This document shows, piece after piece, positions 34,880 to 43,250 of a stretch of DNA of 64,000 nt. Location of the stretch: contig CAWIUB010000013.1 in the NCBI GenBank assembly GCA_963839175.1, positions 62,001 to 126,000 on the forward strand, in the 5' to 3' direction. Each line of letters opens with the position of its first letter. The stretch's first letter is position 1. The DNA is from CAWIUB01 sp963839175 (GTDB taxonomy: Bacteria; Actinomycetota; Actinomycetes; Mycobacteriales; Jatrophihabitantaceae). Below the pieces are notes generated by a model. The model saw only the letters and a list, made by a program, of their open reading frames with translations, made no database searches and was not told the DNA's origin. The translations under genes were made by a program, and so were the position numbers.

Positions 34880-36475
34880 TTACGGCCGGCGCCATTGCCG
34901 GCCGTCGCGGGCCAGCATCTCGTCCGCCTCCTTGGGCCCCCACTCGCCGGCACGGTACAGGAACGGCTTCTGGTCGGCCCAGAAGTCCTCGAGCGGGTCG
35001 ATGACCTTCCACGACGCCTCGACCTCGTCGTTGCGGGGGAACAGCGTGGCATCGCCGATCAGCACGTCGAGGACCAGCCGCTCGTACGCCTCTGGTGAGG
35101 ACTCGGTGAACGCTTCGCCGTACAGGAAGTCCATGGCGACGTCCCGCACCTCCATCGCGCTGCCGGGCACTTTCGAACCGAACTTCAACGTGACGCCCTC
35201 GTCGGGCTGCACCCGGATGACGAGCTGGTTGTGGCCGAGTTCCTGGGTGTCGGTGCGGCTGAACGGCAGATGGGGGGCTTTCTTGAACGTCACGCCGATC
35301 TCAGTCACCCGTCGGGGCAGTCGCTTGCCGGTGCGCAGATAGAACGGGACGCCGGCCCAGCGCCGTGTCTCGACCCCCAAGCGCACGGCGGCGTAGGTCT
35401 CGGTGGTCGAGTCGTCGGGGATGTTCTCTTCGTCGCGGTAGGCCGCGGCCCGCTCGCCGGCCAACCAGCCCTGGTCGTACTGGCCGCGAATGGCGTACGC
35501 AGCCAAGTCGGCCGGCAGCGACACTGCGCGCAGCACCTTGATCTTCTCGGTGCGGATCTCCTCCGCTGAGAATTCGACGGGCTCCTCCATGGCGGTGAGG
35601 GCGAGCAGTTGCAGCAGGTGGTTCTGCAAGACGTCGCGGGCCGCACCGGTCGCGTCGTAGAAGGCGGCTCGCCCGCCGATTCCGCCGTCTTCGGCCATGG
35701 TGATCTGCACCGAGTCGACATAATTCGAGTTCCACACTGGCTCGAACAGCTGGTTGGCGAACCGCAGGGCCATGATGTTCTGGACGGTCTCCTTGCCCAG
35801 GTAGTGGTCGATCCGGAAGACGTCCTGCGCCGTGAACACCGAGTCGACGATTGCGTTGAGCTCAGTGGCGCTGGCCAGATCGTGGCCGAACGGCTTCTCG
35901 ACCACCACACGCCGCCAGCCCCCGCTGCGGGCGTTGCTGGCCATCCCGGTGCGCTCCATCTGCTTGAGCACGACCGGGAACATGCTGGGCGGTATGGACA
36001 GGTAGAAGGCCGCGTTGCCTTTGATGTTGTGGCTTATGCATAGGTCGTCCAGTGCCGCGGCCAACGTGTCGAACGCCTCTTCGTCGTCGAACGACCCGGG
36101 CACGAACTGAATGTTCCCGCACAGCCGCTTCCAGACGTCCTCGTTCCACTCGGTGCGGGCGGACGCCTTCGCCGCCTTCTTGGCCAGCTGCGCGAAGTCC
36201 CCGTCGCCCCAGTCACGTCGGGCGAAGCCGAGCAGTACGAAGTCGGCGGGCAGCAGTCCGCGGTTGGCCAGGTCGTACACGGCCGGTAGCAGCTTCTTGC
36301 GGGCCAGGTCGCCGGTGACCCCGAAGACCACGAGCGCGCAAGGCTGCGGGACTCGAGGCAGCCGTCGGTCCGCTGGATCGCGCAGCGGGTTCAGGAGCTC
36401 GGTCTGCGACCCGGACGCTGCAGACCCGGCGAGGACGGGGACGGTCTCGACAGCGGCCGGGCTCGGTTCGCTCAT
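34880..36475 (-). CDS. zwf: Glucose-6-phosphate 1-dehydrogenase
   Basis: The 531-residue enzyme makes NADPH and 6-phosphogluconolactone. The Rossmann motif VVFGVTGDLARKK is at 49-61, the EKPFGHDL block at 193-200, and the active-site peptide RIDHYLGKE at 221-229 with the catalytic His nearby. The C-terminal domain has RWAGVPFYLRTGKRLP near 374. The first 40 residues, MSEPSP to RRLP, are a flexible extension common in Actinobacteria. Its start overlaps the stop of a 28-codon ORF derived from a repeat, so translation coupling is likely. Confidence 0.96.
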   Translation of the reverse strand: MSEPSPAAVETVPVLAGSAASGSQTELLNPLRDPADRRLPRVPQPCALVVFGVTGDLARKKLLPAVYDLANRGLLPADFVLLGFARRDWGDGDFAQLAKKAAKASARTEWNEDVWKRLCGNIQFVPGSFDDEEAFDTLAAALDDLCISHNIKGNAAFYLSIPPSMFPVVLKQMERTGMASNARSGGWRRVVVEKPFGHDLASATELNAIVDSVFTAQDVFRIDHYLGKETVQNIMALRFANQLFEPVWNSNYVDSVQITMAEDGGIGGRAAFYDATGAARDVLQNHLLQLLALTAMEEPVEFSAEEIRTEKIKVLRAVSLPADLAAYAIRGQYDQGWLAGERAAAYRDEENIPDDSTTETYAAVRLGVETRRWAGVPFYLRTGKRLPRRVTEIGVTFKKAPHLPFSRTDTQELGHNQLVIRVQPDEGVTLKFGSKVPGSAMEVRDVAMDFLYGEAFTESSPEAYERLVLDVLIGDATLFPRNDEVEASWKVIDPLEDFWADQKPFLYRAGEWGPKEADEMLARDGRQWRRP

Positions 36476-36558
36476 GTATTCACCTGCTCTTCGCGCGAGC
36501 GCTCATCGCTGGAATTCGCTGCGCTCCTCGGCGCTGTGCGCCTACGATGCTCGCTCAT
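36472..36558 (-). CDS. Possible 28-residue spacer ORF coupled to zwf
   Basis: An ORF with AGGGGA 5 bases before its ATG starts MSEHRRRTAPRS and ends in the ATGA that opens zwf. The 5' part, GCGCGAAGAGCAGG followed by ATGAGCGA, is repeated at the zwf start itself, so the spacer looks like a duplication of the zwf translation-start region with repeat material between the copies. A role as a coupling leader is inferred from position alone. Confidence 0.35.
   Translation of the reverse strand: MSEHRRRTAPRSAANSSDERSREEQVNT
36490..36558 (-). repeat. Dispersed intergenic repeat, copy B
   Basis: On the plus strand this copy reads TTCGCGCGAGCGCTCATCG (36490-36508), then a variable middle, then GATGCTCGCTCA (36546-36557). 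Copy C upstream of tkt has the same two modules in the same order. The element fills most of the tal-zwf spacer. Confidence 0.6.
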
Positions 36559-36590
36559 TGAGTCCCCTGCTCTTCGCGCTTCACCCTGCT

Positions 36591-37700
36591 CTAGGCGTGG
36601 GCCACTTCGAGTTGGCCCTTAACGCCATCTTCGAGTTGCGCGTAGGAGTCCTCGAACTTCTGCACACCCTCGTCCTCGAGCAGCTGCACGACGTCGTCGT
36701 ACCCGATGCCCAGGGCGGCGAGGTCGTCGATCACCTGCCGTGATTCGTCGTAGGTGCCTGCGATTGTATTTCCGCGGATGACGCCGTGCTCGGCGACGGC
36801 ATTCAGCGTGGCCTCTGGCATGGTGTTGACCGTGTTGGGCGCGACGAGTTCGACGACGTACATCGTGTCGTCGTAGGCCGGATCTTTCACGCCGGTCGAC
36901 GCCCAGAGCGGTCGCTGCTCGTTGGCGCCGGCGGCCTTCAGCGCCTGCCAGCGATCCGACGCCACCACCGACTCGTAACGTTCGTAGGCCAATCGGGCGT
37001 TGGCGATTCCCGCCTTGCCGCGCAGCGCCTTGGCCTCGTCCGTGCCGAGTTTGTCCAGCCGCTTGTCGATCTCGGTGTCGACGCGGGAAACGAAGAAGGA
37101 CGCGACCGAGCGGATCGTCGACAAGTCGATTCCCGCGGCCTTGGCCTGCTCAAGGCCGGTCAGGTAGGCGTCCATCACCTCCTCGTAGCGGTCGAGCCCG
37201 AAGATGAGTGTGACGTTGACGCTGACTCCGGCCGCCGTGGCCCCAGTGATCGACGGCAGGCCCGCGGCGGTTGCCGGGATCTTGATCAGTGCGTTGGGCC
37301 GGTCGACCAGCCACCACAGTCCCTTCGCCTCCGCAGTGGTCCGTACCGTCTCGTGCGCAAGTCGCGGGTCGACCTCGATGGAGACCCGGCCGTCCATCCC
37401 GTTCGTGCCGTCGAAGGCCGGCCGCAGCACGTCGCAGGCCCAGCGGATGTCGTAGCCCATCAGGTACCGCACGACGCCGTCGATGGCGACCTCGCGGACT
37501 TTCAGGTCGCGCAGCTGGTCGTCGTACGCAGTGCCCTTCTCGACCGCCTTCTGAAAAATGGTCGGGTTGCTGGTGACGCCGACGACGTGCTTTGTGCCGA
37601 CCAGCTCCTGCAGGTTCCCGCTCACCAGCCGCTCCCGGCTGATGTCATCAAGCCAAATCGAGACGCCCTGAGCGGAGAGGTCGGCGAGTGCGTCGCTCAT
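36591..37700 (-). CDS. tal: Transaldolase
   Basis: The 369-residue enzyme transfers dihydroxyacetone units in the non-oxidative pentose phosphate pathway. The Schiff-base Lys140 lies in NALIKIPATAAGL, preceded by VSIEVDPRLAHET. The N-terminus includes WLDDISRERL and GVTSNPTIFQKAV, both diagnostic. The length is the long actinobacterial form. It starts 9 bases after the tkt stop, and is followed by zwf across a spacer of 115 bases that carries a repeat. Confidence 0.96.
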   Translation of the reverse strand: MSDALADLSAQGVSIWLDDISRERLVSGNLQELVGTKHVVGVTSNPTIFQKAVEKGTAYDDQLRDLKVREVAIDGVVRYLMGYDIRWACDVLRPAFDGTNGMDGRVSIEVDPRLAHETVRTTAEAKGLWWLVDRPNALIKIPATAAGLPSITGATAAGVSVNVTLIFGLDRYEEVMDAYLTGLEQAKAAGIDLSTIRSVASFFVSRVDTEIDKRLDKLGTDEAKALRGKAGIANARLAYERYESVVASDRWQALKAAGANEQRPLWASTGVKDPAYDDTMYVVELVAPNTVNTMPEATLNAVAEHGVIRGNTIAGTYDESRQVIDDLAALGIGYDDVVQLLEDEGVQKFEDSYAQLEDGVKGQLEVAHA

Positions 37701-37709
37701 GATTGCTCC

Positions 37710-39830
37710 TTAGTTGCCGGTGCTCGAGCCGGTGATCGCGCCGACCCTGTCGAGAGTTGCGTGGGCGGCCGCGACGACGCGGTCGGGGGTGAAGCCGAAC
37801 TGCTCGAAGAGCACGCCGGCGGCTGCGCTGGCGCCGTAGTGGTTGATGCTGACGATCTCGCCGGCGTCGCCGACGATCTCGCGCCAGCCCTGGGGGACCG
37901 CCGCCTCGACGCTCACCCGCGCCCGGACGGCAGGGGGCAGGACGTGCTGGCGGTAGGCGGCGTCCTGGGCGTTGAACCACTCCAAGCACGGCAGCGAGAC
38001 GACCCGGGTGGGCGTGCCTTCGGCTTCGAGACGCTCCCGCGCGGCGACAGCCACCGACACCTCGGACCCGGTGCCAATCAGGATGACCTCGGGTGTGCCT
38101 GAGGACGCCTCTTCGAGGACGTATCCGCCCTTGTCAGCGTCGACGACCTTGGCCGGGTCGAGTACCGGCAGCGGCTGCCGGGACAGCGCGATGCCCGTCG
38201 GCCGGTCGGTGTGCTCGAGCACCGTCCGCCACACCACCGCCGTCTCGTTGGCGTCAGCCGGCCGGACGATGTCCAGGCCAGGGACCGCCCGCAGCGCGGC
38301 CAGCTGCTCGATCGGCTGGTGGGTCGGCCCGTCCTCGCCGAGGCCGATCGAGTCATGCGTCCAGACGTAGATGGTGGGAATACCCATCAGCGCCGCGAGC
38401 CGGACGGGCGGCCGCATGTAGTCGCTGAAGATCAGGAACGTGCCGCCGTACACGCGGGTGCCGCCGTGCAGCGTGATGCCGTTCATGATGGAGCCCATGG
38501 CGTGCTCGCGTATGCCGAAATGCAGCGTGCGCCCGTAGGGCCCGCCGCTCCAAACCTTGGTCTGGTGCTCGGCCGGGATGAAGCTCGGCTCATCCCCCAT
38601 GGTTGTCAGGTTGCTCTCGGCGAGGTCCGCCGAACCGCCCCACAGCTCGGGCAGCTCCGGCGCAAAGGCGGCCAGCACCTTCCCTGACGCGGCGCGGGTC
38701 GCCATCGAGTTCGGTTTGCCGTCCTTATTGGCGGGGAACGTCGGAACGACATCGGTCCAGCCGTAGGGGAGGGACCGGGTCAACATGCGGTCGAACAGTG
38801 CTTTGCGTTCGGGGTTCGCACTCGCCCATGCATCGAAGCGTGGCTGCCACTCGGCTCTTGCCGCACGGCCCCGGTCGAGGACCTTGCGGGCGTGGGCCAG
38901 CACGTCCGGGTCGACGCAGAAGTGGACGTCAGGGTCGAAGCCCAGCACCTGCTTGGTAGCCCGGACCTCGTTCTCGCCCAACGCACTGCCGTGTGCCGGT
39001 CCGGTGTTCTGCTTGTTCGGCGCGGGCCAGGCGATGATCGTGCGGACCGCGATGAACGAGGGTCGGTCGGTCTCGGCGCGGGCCTGCTCGAACGCCTGCT
39101 GCAGCGCGACGACATCCTCGCCGGAGTCCACCCGCTGGGTGTGCCAGCCGTAGGCCTCGTAACGCTTGCAGACGTCCTCGGAAAAGGCGATCGCCGTGTC
39201 GTCCTCAATCGAGATGTGGTTGTCGTCGTAGAACATGATCAGGTTGCCCAGCTGCTGGTGGCCGGCCAGGCTCGACGCCTCGCCCGAGACGCCTTCCTCG
39301 AGGTCGCCGTCACTACAGAACGCGTAGATGTGATGGTCGAACGGTGACTCGCCGGCCGCGGCGTCGGGGTCCCACAGACCGCGCTCGCGGCGGGCCGCCA
39401 TGGCCATGCCGACGGCATTCGCGACGCCCTGGCCAAGCGGGCCGGTCGTGGTCTCGACGCCGGGCGTGAGCCCGTGCTCCGGGTGGCCAGGCGTGCGGGA
39501 TCCCCAGGTGCGATACGCCTTGATGTCGTCGAGCTCCAGGCCATACCCGCTCAGGTACAGCTGCAGATACAAGGTGAGAGACGAGTGGCCGTTGGACAGC
39601 ACGAACCGGTCGCGGGCGACCCAGTTCGATTCGGCGGGATCGTGTCGCAGCTCGCGCTGGAACAGCAGGTACGCCAACGGGGCCAGGCTCATGGCCGTCC
39701 CCGGATGACCGTTGCCCACCTTCTGGACCGCGTCCATCGCGAGCACTCGGATGGTGTCGACGGCCTTGGTGTCGAGGTCCGACCACCAGGACGGGTGTGT
39801 CGTCACGATGCCCTGCTGCTGGTCGCTCAT
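37710..39830 (-). CDS. tkt: Transketolase
   Basis: The 706-residue thiamine diphosphate enzyme transfers two-carbon units. Conserved features are GNGHPGTAMSLAPL at 39-52, NGHSS near 80, the thiamine-Mg motif starting at SDGDLEEG at 173-180, and in the second domain FGIREHAMGSIMNG and HDSIGLGEDGPTHQP. The C-terminal domain is intact. It is the first gene of the operon that runs through tal, zwf, opcA and pgl. Its ATG overlaps the stop of a short upstream ORF. Confidence 0.97.
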   Translation of the reverse strand: MSDQQQGIVTTHPSWWSDLDTKAVDTIRVLAMDAVQKVGNGHPGTAMSLAPLAYLLFQRELRHDPAESNWVARDRFVLSNGHSSLTLYLQLYLSGYGLELDDIKAYRTWGSRTPGHPEHGLTPGVETTTGPLGQGVANAVGMAMAARRERGLWDPDAAAGESPFDHHIYAFCSDGDLEEGVSGEASSLAGHQQLGNLIMFYDDNHISIEDDTAIAFSEDVCKRYEAYGWHTQRVDSGEDVVALQQAFEQARAETDRPSFIAVRTIIAWPAPNKQNTGPAHGSALGENEVRATKQVLGFDPDVHFCVDPDVLAHARKVLDRGRAARAEWQPRFDAWASANPERKALFDRMLTRSLPYGWTDVVPTFPANKDGKPNSMATRAASGKVLAAFAPELPELWGGSADLAESNLTTMGDEPSFIPAEHQTKVWSGGPYGRTLHFGIREHAMGSIMNGITLHGGTRVYGGTFLIFSDYMRPPVRLAALMGIPTIYVWTHDSIGLGEDGPTHQPIEQLAALRAVPGLDIVRPADANETAVVWRTVLEHTDRPTGIALSRQPLPVLDPAKVVDADKGGYVLEEASSGTPEVILIGTGSEVSVAVAARERLEAEGTPTRVVSLPCLEWFNAQDAAYRQHVLPPAVRARVSVEAAVPQGWREIVGDAGEIVSINHYGASAAAGVLFEQFGFTPDRVVAAAHATLDRVGAITGSSTGN

Positions 39831-39859
39831 TGACTACGCCTCTTCGCGCAAGCGCTCAT
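39827..39859 (-). CDS. Possible 10-residue mini-ORF coupled to tkt
   Basis: ATG at 39859 opens MSACAKRRSQ, whose stop overlaps the tkt start in ATGA. Its own ATG overlaps the stop of the preceding mini-ORF in the same way. Such a relay would pass ribosomes from one frame to the next into tkt. The evidence is purely positional. Confidence 0.3.
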   Translation of the reverse strand: MSACAKRRSQ

Positions 39860-39927
39860 CGGTCGCTCGTTCCGCTCCGTGTCCCCAGCGGCGCGCGGTG
39901 CGCCGCAAGCGATGCTCGCTCGCTCAC
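39843..39927 (-). repeat. Dispersed intergenic repeat, copy C
   Basis: This copy reads TTCGCGCAAGCGCTCATCG (39843-39861) and GATGCTCGCTCGCTCAC (39911-39927) on the plus strand, with a variable middle containing GGTCGCTCGTTCCGCTCCG. It sits directly before tkt as copy B does before zwf. Confidence 0.6.
39856..39927 (-). CDS. Possible 23-residue mini-ORF in the tkt leader
   Basis: GTG at 39927 opens an ORF of 23 codons, starting VSERASLAAHRAP, contained in repeat copy C. Its TGA overlaps the ATG of the next mini-ORF (39859). It resembles the spacer ORF ahead of zwf, which begins MSEHRRR. No protein function is proposed. Confidence 0.25.
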   Translation of the reverse strand: MSERASLAAHRAPLGTRSGTSDR

Positions 39928-40088
39928 AATCGTCCGGCCCCTTCTGTGACGGCCGTTCCATTCACCGGCCATCACCTGCGCGCAGTTACGACCTGCCAGC
40001 ACTCAGCCTAACCAAGTACAGGCCGCTGGGGCGCGGGCCGTCGGATCGATCACGGGTACCGCTGCGGCAGAACCGGCGCCTGCGGGGA
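39928..40088. other. Divergent spacer between tkt and ctaB
   Basis: No gene is visible. On the minus strand TAGGCT at 40006-40011 is a possible -10 for the tkt operon, giving a leader of about 165 bases that would include repeat copy C and its mini-ORFs. A matching -35 is not clear. Confidence 0.3.
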
Positions 40089-40094
40089 TACCCT
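40089..40094 (+). promoter_or_regulatory. -10 element of ctaB, probable leaderless start
   Basis: TACCCT ends 6 bases before the GTG start of ctaB. No ribosome site separates them, which fits a leaderless transcript. Confidence 0.45.
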
Positions 40095-40100
40095 CCTCAC

Positions 40101-41078
40101 GTGACGCAGACCCCGGTCGCACCGAATCCGCCGGCCATCCACGTGGGCGCGCCGGCCATAGCTGTGGGCGGGATGCGTCCGCTGCGCCGTCGGGCTGCTG
40201 GCGCCGCGCGCTGGAGACGCGTCCGGGCGTATGTCGCCTTGACCAAGCCGCGCATCATCGAGTTGCTGCTCGTCACGACGGTGCCGGCGATGATCCTCGC
40301 CGCGGGCGGGTTGCCCGATCTGTTCGTGGTGGCCGCCACCATGCTCGGTGGCACGTGCGCTGCAGGCAGCGCGAACGCACTCAACTGCTACGTCGACCGC
40401 GACATCGACGCCGTCATGCGGCGTACCGGGCACCGTCCACTCGCCCGGCGCGAGGTCTCGCCGGTCGGGGCGCTGGTGTTCGGGCTGGTGCTCGCAGCCG
40501 TGGCCGTCGGGTCGATCGGCATGCTGACCAACTGGCTGGCAGGCAGCCTGACCGCCGTCGCGATCGCGTTCTACGTCATCGTCTACACGATGCTGCTCAA
40601 ACGGCGCACGGCGCAGAACATCGTCTGGGGCGGCGCCGCCGGGTGTATGCCCGTGCTCATCGGCTGGGCCGCCGTCACCGGCGGCCTGAGCTGGCCGGCG
40701 CTCATCTTGTTCGCGATCGTGTTCTTCTGGACACCACCGCATTTCTGGGCTCTGGCCATCCGGTACCGCGAGGACTATCAGCGGGCGGGTGTGCCGATGC
40801 TGCCGGTCGTCGCGTCGCCGGTGCGGGTCGCTCGGGAAATTGTCGGATACGCCTGGCTGACGGTCGCCGCCTCGCTGCTGCTGTGGCCGCTCGCGACCGG
40901 CTGGGTCTACGGGGTTCTCGCGGCCGGTGCCGGAGCGAGCCTGCTGGTGGCCGCCCATCGGCTGCTCACGCGGACCCGGGCCGGTGTCGACGCCAGGCCC
41001 ATGGGGCTGTTTCACCTGTCCAACAGCTACCTGGCGTTCGTATTCGTCGCGATCGCGCTCGACACCGTCGTCCGCTGA
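40101..41078 (+). CDS. ctaB: Protoheme IX farnesyltransferase (heme O synthase)
   Basis: The 325-residue membrane enzyme attaches a farnesyl group to heme B, making heme O for cytochrome oxidase. It is a UbiA-type prenyltransferase with about nine transmembrane helices. The first Asp-rich motif is NCYVDRDID (Asn95, Asp99, Asp103) and the second is near FWTPPHFWALAIRYREDY at about 210-228. The N-terminal 45 residues are a soluble extension. GTG 40101 is preferred because it matches the promoter spacing. ctaA, the next enzyme in the pathway, lies 2 kb downstream on the other strand. Confidence 0.95.
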   Translation: MTQTPVAPNPPAIHVGAPAIAVGGMRPLRRRAAGAARWRRVRAYVALTKPRIIELLLVTTVPAMILAAGGLPDLFVVAATMLGGTCAAGSANALNCYVDRDIDAVMRRTGHRPLARREVSPVGALVFGLVLAAVAVGSIGMLTNWLAGSLTAVAIAFYVIVYTMLLKRRTAQNIVWGGAAGCMPVLIGWAAVTGGLSWPALILFAIVFFWTPPHFWALAIRYREDYQRAGVPMLPVVASPVRVAREIVGYAWLTVAASLLLWPLATGWVYGVLAAGAGASLLVAAHRLLTRTRAGVDARPMGLFHLSNSYLAFVFVAIALDTVVR

Positions 41079-41118
41079 CAACGTGGGCTCGACCCACTGA
41101 TCCGGACGTCGGCGTCCG

Positions 41119-41124
41119 TACGAT
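41119..41124 (+). promoter_or_regulatory. -10 element of the ATP-grasp gene, probable leaderless start
   Basis: TACGAT ends 6 bases before the GTG at 41131, in the 52-base spacer after ctaB. There is no ribosome site in between. Confidence 0.45.
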
Positions 41125-41130
41125 CGCACG

Positions 41131-42006
41131 GTGGGTCCCACATTGGCGATCGTCACCTGCGCCGAGCTGCCCTCCGGTGACGAAGATGGCGGGCTGCTCA
41201 TCGACGCCTTCGCGCGACGCGGTATCGAGGCGCGCTGGGAGGTGTGGAGCGATCCGGACGTCGCCTGGGCGTCCTACGACCTCGCGCTCGTGCGCACCCC
41301 GTGGGACTACACGGCTCGGCGAGCGGAGTTCGTCCGCTGGATATGGACCGTGCCCAATCTCGAGAACCCCGCCGAGGTCATCGCATGGAACTCCGACAAG
41401 ACTTACCTGCACGAACTCGCCGACCGCGGCATTCCGATCGTCCCGACCGCCTGGGCGGCGCCGGGCGAGGCGGTGCAGTTCCCCGCGGCAGACTTCGTGG
41501 TCAAGCCCTCCGTCGGGGCCGGCTCGATAGGTGCCGGACGGTTCACCGCCGCCACGCAGGCCGAGGCGGCGGCGCATGTCGCAGCGCTGCACGAGGCGGG
41601 TCGAATCGTCATGGTCCAGCCCTATCTGGCCGACGTCGACAGGACCGGCGAGACCGGGCTGATCTACCTCGGGGGTGAGTTCAGCCACGCGATCCGCAAG
41701 GACGCCATGCTGGCTCCCGAAGCGGTGAACCCGCTCTACTCAGGGTTCTCGCGATCGTTGTATGTGCCGGAACGCGTCTCCGTCAGGGCCCCTGCCCAGC
41801 AGGAACTCGAGCTGGGCGCTCGGGTACTCGACACGATTCGCATCCGCTGGGGGCGGGACCTCGCGTATGCACGGATCGACCTGCTGCCGACGAAGGATGG
41901 CCCGGTGCTGATCGAATTGGAGGTTACCGAGCCGTCCCTGTTCCTCGGCTACTGCGATGGCTCAGCGGACCGGCTCGCGGCCGCAGTCGAACGCCGGTCG
42001 CGATGA
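41131..42006 (+). CDS. ATP-grasp domain protein, RimK/DcsG-like
   Basis: The 291-residue protein resembles small ATP-grasp enzymes of the group that includes O-ureido-D-serine cyclo-ligase DcsG. Visible blocks are LALVRTPWDYTARRAEFVRW near 51, WNSDKTYLHELADRGIPIVPT near 90, the ATP-binding strand DFVVKPSVGAGSIGAGRF near 121, and the Mg-binding end YARIDLLPTKDGPVLIELEV near 246-265. It probably joins a carboxylate to an amine or thiol, but the substrate cannot be predicted and there is no cycloserine cluster here. It overlaps the DUF445 gene by 4 bases. Confidence 0.75.
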   Translation: MGPTLAIVTCAELPSGDEDGGLLIDAFARRGIEARWEVWSDPDVAWASYDLALVRTPWDYTARRAEFVRWIWTVPNLENPAEVIAWNSDKTYLHELADRGIPIVPTAWAAPGEAVQFPAADFVVKPSVGAGSIGAGRFTAATQAEAAAHVAALHEAGRIVMVQPYLADVDRTGETGLIYLGGEFSHAIRKDAMLAPEAVNPLYSGFSRSLYVPERVSVRAPAQQELELGARVLDTIRIRWGRDLAYARIDLLPTKDGPVLIELEVTEPSLFLGYCDGSADRLAAAVERRSR

Positions 42007-43250
42007 CTCTGCCGATGCCGGCAGCCGACCGGGTCCGCGATCTGCGGCGGATGAAGATCGTGGCTACCGGACTGCTCGTGGCCGCGGCGGTGGTATTCGT
42101 GGTGTGTGTCACCGTCGGCGACGGCAAGGGACTGTGGGGTTACCTGCAGACCGCGGCGGAGGCGTCGATGGTCGGCGGGCTGGCCGACTGGTTCGCGGTC
42201 ACGGCGCTGTTTCGTTATCCACTCGGCCTGCCAATCCCGCACACGGCGATCATCCCGCGCAAGAAGGACCAGATCGGGGCGGCGCTCGGCGCCTTCGTCC
42301 ACCAGAACTTCCTCACCCCCTCGGTCGTCGGCGAACGCCTCGCCGCCGCGCAGATCCCGCGTCGTGCAGGGGAGTGGCTCGCCCAGCCGGCCCACGCGGC
42401 GCGCCTCGCGGACGAGGCCAGCGCGGCGCTGAACGGGCTGGCCGCAATGATCCGCGACGACGAGGTGCGCGCCGCCGTCGCCCAGTACGCCGACAAGAGG
42501 CTGCGCGACGTGCAGCTTGCCGCGATCCTCGCGACCGTGCTGGACACGGTGCGCGAGTCAGGTCAGCACCAAGCGGCGCTGACCGCGGGGCTCAAGGGCC
42601 TGATGCGCTTCCTCGACGACAACCGGGCCGTCTTCCGCGACCGGCTCTCGCAGGAGTCGCCCGAGTGGGTACCGGACTGGGTCGACGAACGTCTGTTCAA
42701 CCGGCTGTTCGCCGGATTGCAGTCCTTCCTTGCGGATGTGAGCGCGCAAGAAGATCACGAACTGCGCACCCAGTTCGACCGGGCGCTGCGCGACTACACG
42801 CACGCACTGCGCACAGACCCGGCAAAGGCCGCCCGCGTCGAGGCGGCCAAGGTCGAACTGCTCGAACGCGACGATGTCCGCGGATGGCTGTCGGCTCTGT
42901 GGCTGCACATCAAGAAGGCGATCTTGGACGCGGCGGCCGACCCCGGCTCGGAGCTGCGGCAGACGATCCAGTCGGTGACGATGCAGCTCGGCGCCAGCCT
43001 GCGCGACGACAAGTCGTTGCAGGCGAGAGTCGACGACGTCCTGCAACGCGTGGTCGCCCATGCCATCGCCCGCTACGGCGAGGACGCGGCCGAGCTGATT
43101 TCGGGGACCGTTGCCCGCTGGGATTCCGCGGACACGAGTCGGCGTCTGGAGCTACAGGTCGGGCGTGACCTGCAGTTCATCCGGGTGAACGGCACGGTGG
43201 TGGGCGCGTTGGTGGGCGTCCTGATCCACGTGGTCGGGCAGCTGCTCTGA
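42003..43250 (+). CDS. DUF445 membrane-associated protein
   Basis: The 415-residue protein belongs to DUF445 (YjiN-like). An N-terminal transmembrane helix lies at about 19-38, followed by the signature AAEASMVGGLADWFAVTALFRYPLGLPIPHTAIIPRK-type region in which the segment MVGGLADWFAVTALFR is most conserved. A long helical soluble part follows, and a second hydrophobic helix ends the protein (GALVGVLIHVVGQLL). The function is unknown. Its ATG overlaps the ATP-grasp stop. The last 99 bases overlap the 3' end of the convergent ctaA. Confidence 0.85.
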   Translation: MTLPMPAADRVRDLRRMKIVATGLLVAAAVVFVVCVTVGDGKGLWGYLQTAAEASMVGGLADWFAVTALFRYPLGLPIPHTAIIPRKKDQIGAALGAFVHQNFLTPSVVGERLAAAQIPRRAGEWLAQPAHAARLADEASAALNGLAAMIRDDEVRAAVAQYADKRLRDVQLAAILATVLDTVRESGQHQAALTAGLKGLMRFLDDNRAVFRDRLSQESPEWVPDWVDERLFNRLFAGLQSFLADVSAQEDHELRTQFDRALRDYTHALRTDPAKAARVEAAKVELLERDDVRGWLSALWLHIKKAILDAAADPGSELRQTIQSVTMQLGASLRDDKSLQARVDDVLQRVVAHAIARYGEDAAELISGTVARWDSADTSRRLELQVGRDLQFIRVNGTVVGALVGVLIHVVGQLL

